A DNA stretch of 10,301 bases from JBEHYA01 sp048498415 (GTDB lineage Bacteria; Pseudomonadota; Alphaproteobacteria; UBA9219; RGZA01): assembly GCA_048498415.1 (NCBI GenBank), contig JBEHYA010000070.1, positions 1 through 10,301 on the forward strand. The letters are read 5' to 3'. The notes beneath the pieces were generated by a model. It worked only from the letters and a program-made list of their open reading frames with translations, was not told the DNA's origin and made no database searches. The position numbers and the translations under genes were made by a program. Each line of letters opens with the position of its first letter. The stretch's first letter is position 1. Of the stretch, positions 6,600 to 10,301 are shown one piece after another.

Positions 6600-7912
6600 T
6601 ATTTACCCACCACTTTTTGAAGCGCGGCATCGATGGAAATTTCGCCGCGTTCACCGGTTTTGCGGTTCTTCACTTCCACCAACCCCTGCGCCAAGCCACG
6701 CCCGCCGATGATCTGCCAGGGAAGACCAATCAGATCCATATCGGCAAATTTGGCGCCGGGGCGTTCATCGCGGTCATCGTATAGAACGTCCACGCCCGCA
6801 TTGTTCAGTTTGGCGTAAATATCATCCACGGCTTTGGTGTTCGCGGCATCCGAGACTTTCAAATTCAACAGACCCACCTTGAACGGCGCCACCGCTTCCG
6901 GCCATATAATGCCGGCATCGTCATGCGAAGCTTCAATGATGCCGCCGACAAGACGCGAGACGCCGATACCGTAGGAACCCATTTCCAACGTAATATCCTT
7001 GCCATCCGGCCCCTTCACCACCGCGCCCATCGGCTTGGAGTATTTAGTGCCGAAGTAGAAAATGTGGCCCACTTCAATGCCGCGCGCCTGCAACAGCTTG
7101 TCATCGGGCAGCGGCGCCTGGCCGGGTTTGTGCTTTTCATCCGTCGCGGCGTAAAGGTTCGTATATTTCTCGAAGAATGGATTGAGATCGTCGTTGTAAT
7201 CCACCTTTTCGGTAAGCGGATCGGTCTTCAGCCAATCCGGGTGGCAGAACACGCCGCTTTCGCCGGTATCGGCGAGAATAATGAATTCATGGCTCATATC
7301 GCCGCCGATTGGTCCCGCATCGGCGCGCATCGGAATAGCCTTCAGGCCCATGCGCGCAAAGGTGCGCAGGTAAGCGAGGAACATCTTCTGGTACGCCACG
7401 CGCGCGCCATTAAAGTCGAGATCGAAGGAATACGCATCTTTCATCAAAAATTCGCGGCCGCGCATCACGCCGAAACGCGGGCGCACTTCATCGCGGAATT
7501 TCCATTGAATGTGATAGAGGTTCTTCGGCACGTCACGATAGGTTTTGATCTCACGCTTGAAAATATCGGTGATCATTTCTTCGTTTGTGGGGCCGTAGAG
7601 CATCGGGCGTTCATGCCGGTCGGTGATGCGCAGCATTTCCTTGCCATAGACCTCATAGCGGCCGCTTTGCTGCCAGAGTTCGGCGGGCTGCAGAGTGGGC
7701 ATTAAAACTTCCTGTGCGCCGGCCTTGTTCTGCTCGTCGCGCACAATGTCTTCGATTTTACGCAGCGCACGCAGGCCCAGCGGCAGCCACGCGTAAATAC
7801 CGGCGCTGGTCTGGCGGATCATGCCGGCCCGCAGCATCAGGCGGTGGGAGACGATTTGGGCTTCCGCCGGCGTTTCCTTAATGGTGGGCAGAAAATAGCG
7901 GGAAAGACGCAT
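6599..7912 (-). CDS. proS: prolyl-tRNA synthetase, short alphaproteobacterial type
   Basis: A 437-residue class II aminoacyl-tRNA synthetase that charges tRNA-Pro with proline in the cytoplasm. Visible are the N-terminal TSAGIYAWLPLG, the proline-site GPTNEE (107-112), motif 2 FRDEVRPRFGVMRGREF (139-155) and motif 3 SYGIGVSRLVGGIIE (about 315-330), followed by an anticodon-binding domain containing DDRDERPGAKFADMDLIG. It is far shorter than the roughly 570-residue E. coli enzyme because the large editing insertion between motifs 2 and 3 is missing, as is usual in alphaproteobacteria; Ala-tRNA-Pro editing would then need a separate ProX-type deacylase. AAGGA (7920-7924) is 7 bases before the ATG and fixes the start. 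Confidence 0.97.
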   Translation of the reverse strand: MRLSRYFLPTIKETPAEAQIVSHRLMLRAGMIRQTSAGIYAWLPLGLRALRKIEDIVRDEQNKAGAQEVLMPTLQPAELWQQSGRYEVYGKEMLRITDRHERPMLYGPTNEEMITDIFKREIKTYRDVPKNLYHIQWKFRDEVRPRFGVMRGREFLMKDAYSFDLDFNGARVAYQKMFLAYLRTFARMGLKAIPMRADAGPIGGDMSHEFIILADTGESGVFCHPDWLKTDPLTEKVDYNDDLNPFFEKYTNLYAATDEKHKPGQAPLPDDKLLQARGIEVGHIFYFGTKYSKPMGAVVKGPDGKDITLEMGSYGIGVSRLVGGIIEASHDDAGIIWPEAVAPFKVGLLNLKVSDAANTKAVDDIYAKLNNAGVDVLYDDRDERPGAKFADMDLIGLPWQIIGGRGLAQGLVEVKNRKTGERGEISIDAALQKVVGK

Positions 7913-7957
7913 CGGCAGATCCTTTAAGAGATGAACGCAAGGTTCAGATTTATAACC

Positions 7958-8467
7958 TTATTTCTTGTGCATGCAAAGCACGGCGAGTTCGTCCTGCTGG
8001 CCGTTATCCAGGGGTTTTCCGTTAAAAAGCGGCTTTCCGTTTTCAAACGTTATATAGCCGATAATCATCTCCGGGTTGGCCAACGGCTCCAGCACCTTCC
8101 CCGTCTTCACTTGTGGCACGTTCAAGCCAAAGGCTTTAGCGGTGTTGTTGTTCAGCTCGATCACCATTTGGTCTTCGATGTTGCCCAGATTGCTGGAATT
8201 GATATCGGCCGGTGCCACCTTCTTGCCATTCACATCCACGCCGGGTTGGTAATTTACACCCGGATCCGGCTGATACTTGGTGAGCTGCTGGCACGCGCGC
8301 GGGTCGATGTGCATTTCAGCAGCCTGCGCATAAAAACCAGCCCATACCATAACCGTCATCCCCGCGAAGGCGGGGATCCACGACAGGCCCCATGCCATAG
8401 CTTTCGCCTGCTTGGCTTGTCGTGGATGCCGGCCTTCGCCGGCATGACGCGAAATTGATTTCATCAT
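7958..8467 (-). CDS. small secreted hypothetical protein with an in-frame repeat in its signal region
   Basis: A 169-residue protein of unknown function. After a hydrophobic stretch ending F-Y-A-Q-A49 with likely signal peptidase I cleavage before A50, the mature part starts AEMHIDPRACQQL and includes YQPGVDVNGKKVAPADI. I recall similar conserved alphaproteobacterial hypotheticals but no function. C59 and C165 could form a disulfide, consistent with a periplasmic location. Residues 7-38 are encoded exactly by the repeat at 8354-8449; without it the N-terminus would be MMKSIS-VMVWAGFYAQA, itself a short but plausible signal peptide. The start ATG overlaps the tag stop (ATGA), and AGGAAGGGG upstream supports it. 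An internal ATG (M24) within the repeat is another possible start. proS follows after 45 bases. Confidence 0.8.
   Translation of the reverse strand: MMKSISRHAGEGRHPRQAKQAKAMAWGLSWIPAFAGMTVMVWAGFYAQAAEMHIDPRACQQLTKYQPDPGVNYQPGVDVNGKKVAPADINSSNLGNIEDQMVIELNNNTAKAFGLNVPQVKTGKVLEPLANPEMIIGYITFENGKPLFNGKPLDNGQQDELAVLCMHKK
8354..8449. repeat. REPIN-like inverted hairpin element, copy 2, inside a gene
   Basis: Inverted 32-base arms at 8354-8385 and 8418-8449 enclose a 32-base spacer, 96 bp in all. The arms fold separately: ATCCCCGC (8358-8365) with GCGGGGAT (8370-8377) around GAAG, and ATGCCGGC (8426-8433) with GCCGGCAT (8438-8445) around CTTC. The four differences between arms are two compensated base-pair swaps. 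The core of the left arm (8356-8380) differs from the left arm of the 3457-3562 element by a single loop base. Both ends fall on codon boundaries of the host gene. No target-site duplication is seen in the flanks. Confidence 0.9.
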
Positions 8468-9027
8468 GCGTATTTAAACCCCTTCCTGGCTGCCAGCATC
8501 CACGGGACGGTGTTGGATTTTTTTAGCTTCTTATAAACCGTGCAGGTTTCGCGATGTGTACCGGGCAAATACCCCGTGCTCATCAAAAACTCGCCCGTGA
8601 TCTCGCCGCCTGTGAACAAAAACGTTTTCTTGAACAGCTTCACCCATTCTTTTTTCGTCAAAGGATGATGCGCCTTCAGCCATTGTGCGAAGCCATTATG
8701 GCTTTTCCGTAACGTCTGTACCCGCTTGGCATTTTCAATGATGGCCAGCACTTTCAAACGGTTGCGGATGATGTTTTCATCCGCCAGTAAACGCTTCACA
8801 TCCACCGCCGTATACTTTGCAATCCTGTTCACATTGAATTTATGAAACGCCTTGTTCATGCCCTTGCGTTTTTTCAGCACAATCTCCCACGAAAGACCCG
8901 CCTGAAAAATCTCCAGCGCCAAACGCTCGAACAGCACCTGCTCATCTTCCTGCGGGAAGCCGTATTCGGTGGCGTGGTAGCTATCGTGCACCGGATGGCC
9001 CGGCGCAATGTCGCAATAACCGCTCAT
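8464..9027 (-). CDS. tag: DNA-3-methyladenine glycosylase I (Tag)
   Basis: A 187-residue base-excision repair enzyme that removes 3-methyladenine from alkylated DNA. The family's zinc ligands are all in place: C5, H18 (in SYHATEYG), and H158 with C162 (HRETC, the H-x3-C spacing of E. coli Tag). The conserved LE39IFQAGLSW47 stretch carries the base-pocket glutamate and tryptophan. Length matches the family. It sits between the DUF1467 gene and the small secreted protein with ATGA overlaps on both sides, so it is co-translated within a housekeeping operon and not placed under its own visible promoter. No Ada-type operator is seen. Confidence 0.93.
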   Translation of the reverse strand: MSGYCDIAPGHPVHDSYHATEYGFPQEDEQVLFERLALEIFQAGLSWEIVLKKRKGMNKAFHKFNVNRIAKYTAVDVKRLLADENIIRNRLKVLAIIENAKRVQTLRKSHNGFAQWLKAHHPLTKKEWVKLFKKTFLFTGGEITGEFLMSTGYLPGTHRETCTVYKKLKKSNTVPWMLAARKGFKYA

Positions 9028-9275
9028 TGCATCGCCTCCGCCATGGCGCGGAAGGAAATCATATCGCTTTTCACCAGCGCATAGATAATCACCCAGATCA
9101 CGGCGCTGACGACCGAGGTGATAATGATCACGCGCTTGGCATTCGGCTTATCCGGCGCGCCGTGCATGGCGCCCTGCGCCTGCTCTTCACGGTGCGTAAT
9201 GCCCAGCGGTAATACGGCGAACAGCACCACCCACCAGGTTAAAAAATACACGACAAAACCGGTGAAAATGTTCAT
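9024..9275 (-). CDS. DUF1467 family small membrane protein
   Basis: An 83-residue protein with two predicted membrane helices, about residues 4-26 (FTGFVVYFLTWWVVLFAVLP) and 48-69 (RVIIITSVVSAVIWVIIYAL). They are joined by a polar loop holding HREEQAQGAMHGAPDKP. The T-x-W-W-V-V-L-F-A-V-L-P pattern, the GAPDKPN loop and the ISFR ending match the alphaproteobacterial DUF1467 family as I recall it. Function is unknown. The ATG follows the rnj stop after one base, and its stop overlaps the tag ATG. The adjacency to rnj and proximity to proS are commonly conserved, which supports the call. Confidence 0.85.
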   Translation of the reverse strand: MNIFTGFVVYFLTWWVVLFAVLPLGITHREEQAQGAMHGAPDKPNAKRVIIITSVVSAVIWVIIYALVKSDMISFRAMAEAMQ

Positions 9276-9276
9276 A

Positions 9277-10301
9277 TCACACCCGCATCACATGCACGTC
9301 GGTGACCGGCTTTTTGCCATAGAGCTCATTCAGCGCGCGGCGTACCGCCACCTTAATGGTATGTGCTACCGCCACATCATCCAGCCGCTGCGATTTCGGC
9401 ATTTCTTCAAACGCATCAATCACCACGGCGCGGATGTCGCCCTTGTTCTGGTCGTCTTCCGCTTCGCCAAAGCCCTTCAGCGTTACCTGCGGGTCGACCA
9501 TGAGGCGGGATTTGTCATCGAGCACCAGCGTGATCACGGCGAGGCCGTTCCACATCAGCTTCTGCCGGTCTTTCATCGCGCCGTCATTCACCGCACGAAG
9601 TTTGGTGCCATCCAGCACCCAGCGGCCGGCCTGTACTTCGGCAATTTTTTCGGCCTGCCCGGGGCCCAGTTTGAACATGCTGCCGTTACTGGGAATAATC
9701 GTCTGCTGCACCTGGCATTCCGCGGCGATCCGCGCATGTTCCATCTGGTGGCGCATTTCGCCATGCACGGGCACCGCCAGTTTTGGCCGCACCCATTGGT
9801 ACATTTGCGTGAGTTCATCCTGACACGGGTGGCCCGAGACGTGAATAAATTCATCCGCACCCGTCACCAGCTGCAGGCCTTTGGTCACCAGCTGGTTCTG
9901 CAATTTGCCAATCGCTTTTTCATTGCCCGGAATTTCGCGGCTGGAGAATAAAACGGTATCCCCCGGCTCGAGAACCAGTTCCTGATGTTCATTATTCGCG
10001 AGCTTCGCCAGCGCCGAACGGGACTCACCCTGGCTGCCGGTGCAGATATAAACCGCACGCTCACGCGGCAAAAAGCCGGCTTCATGCGGTTCGATGAACA
10101 TGACGTCGGATGGAATATACCCCGTCTCCCGCGCCGCCGCTTCCATGCGCCAAAGGGAACGCCCGACCAGCGCCACATCGCGGCCCACGCTTTGGGCCGC
10201 CGCGTGGATCGACATCAACCGCGCCACATTGCTGGAAAAGCACGTCACGATAATCCGGTTTTTATAGCGGCCAAACAGCTTCATAAAGCTTTGCGCCACT
10301 T
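9277..10301 (-). CDS. rnj: ribonuclease J, C-terminal part (runs off the window)
   Basis: An open frame of about 341 residues entering from the right edge; the N-terminal metallo-beta-lactamase part with its HxHxDH site lies outside the window. Visible are the beta-CASP segment (NRIIVTCFSSNVARL, YICTGSQGESRSALAKLA), the conserved SGHPCQDEL (about 155-163 of the visible part), the catalytic-site motif PVHGE (177-181), and the C-terminal domain ending IKVAVRRALNELYGKKP. RNase J is a cytoplasmic 5'-3' exo/endoribonuclease for mRNA turnover and rRNA maturation; alphaproteobacteria commonly have one. The GTG at 10299 is internal to the gene, not a start. DUF1467 follows one base after its TGA. Confidence 0.95.
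   Translation of the reverse strand, partial: VAQSFMKLFGRYKNRIIVTCFSSNVARLMSIHAAAQSVGRDVALVGRSLWRMEAAARETGYIPSDVMFIEPHEAGFLPRERAVYICTGSQGESRSALAKLANNEHQELVLEPGDTVLFSSREIPGNEKAIGKLQNQLVTKGLQLVTGADEFIHVSGHPCQDELTQMYQWVRPKLAVPVHGEMRHQMEHARIAAECQVQQTIIPSNGSMFKLGPGQAEKIAEVQAGRWVLDGTKLRAVNDGAMKDRQKLMWNGLAVITLVLDDKSRLMVDPQVTLKGFGEAEDDQNKGDIRAVVIDAFEEMPKSQRLDDVAVAHTIKVAVRRALNELYGKKPVTDVHVMRV

Noticed and set aside
6923..7705. Plus-strand open frame of 260 codons opposite proS
   Set aside because: It is antisense to a clear synthetase gene with all motifs; its composition is that of a codon shadow and no domain is recognised.
3457..8449. The two related repeats as parts of a CRISPR array or insertion sequence ends
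   Set aside because: There are only two copies, almost 5 kb apart, with no spacers, no transposase gene and no target duplications.
7931..8458. Plus-strand open frame of 175 codons opposite the secreted hypothetical
   Set aside because: It is antisense to a gene with ATGA coupling, a signal peptide and operon context, and it ends with the repeat-derived peptides HPREGGDP and WMPAFAGMT. No ribosome site or family is recognised.
9118..9951. Plus-strand open frame of 277 codons opposite rnj
   Set aside because: It is a shadow of the RNase J and DUF1467 coding sequences, rich in His and Arg as expected from the complementary frame.
10297..10299. GTG at the right edge as the start of the last minus-strand gene
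   Set aside because: The frame stays open to the edge and RNase J needs a metallo-beta-lactamase domain upstream, so this codon is internal.

Overview
The window looks like a chromosomal segment of an alphaproteobacterium. The evidence is a short prolyl-tRNA synthetase without a full editing insertion, an LdtR-type MarR regulator, a DUF1467 protein, and the order rnj - DUF1467 - proS - lolC - lolD, which from memory is a recurring alphaproteobacterial neighbourhood. Base composition is moderately GC-rich and even across the window. No transposase, phage or CRISPR gene is visible. The genus cannot be fixed from this sequence; an uncultivated lineage is likely.

Left part (1-3451, + strand): a tRNA-Thr(TGT) gene with encoded CCA, a hairpin-rich non-coding repeat just behind it, an ldtR-like regulator gene, and three Tad-locus pseudopilin genes (two TadE-like, one TadG with a von Willebrand A domain). 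Between ldtR and tadE lie alternating TTCAAA/TTTGAA half-sites and a terminator-like hairpin that ends three bases before the tadE ATG. The first TadE carries a 15-residue tandem duplication in which each copy is an EF-hand-like calcium loop.

Middle (3457-3562): a REPIN-like element made of two inverted hairpins sits between convergent genes.

Right part (3562-10301, - strand): read in the direction of transcription, the genes are rnj (3' part only), DUF1467, tag, a small secreted hypothetical, proS, lolC, lolD and a tail-anchored, Pro/Ala-rich protein with a possible degenerate NERD domain. Most junctions are ATGA or TAATG overlaps, so this is probably one operon for RNA processing, DNA repair, translation and lipoprotein export.

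The most notable observation is a second copy of the REPIN-like element (8354-8449). It is exactly 96 bp long and lies on codon boundaries inside the signal-peptide region of the small secreted protein. It adds 32 residues without breaking the frame and supplies basic and hydrophobic residues that could themselves act as a signal peptide. In both copies, every difference between the two arms is a compensated base-pair change in the small hairpins, so those hairpins appear to be what is conserved. This resembles, but is not the same sequence as, the Rickettsia palindromic elements known to insert in frame into genes.
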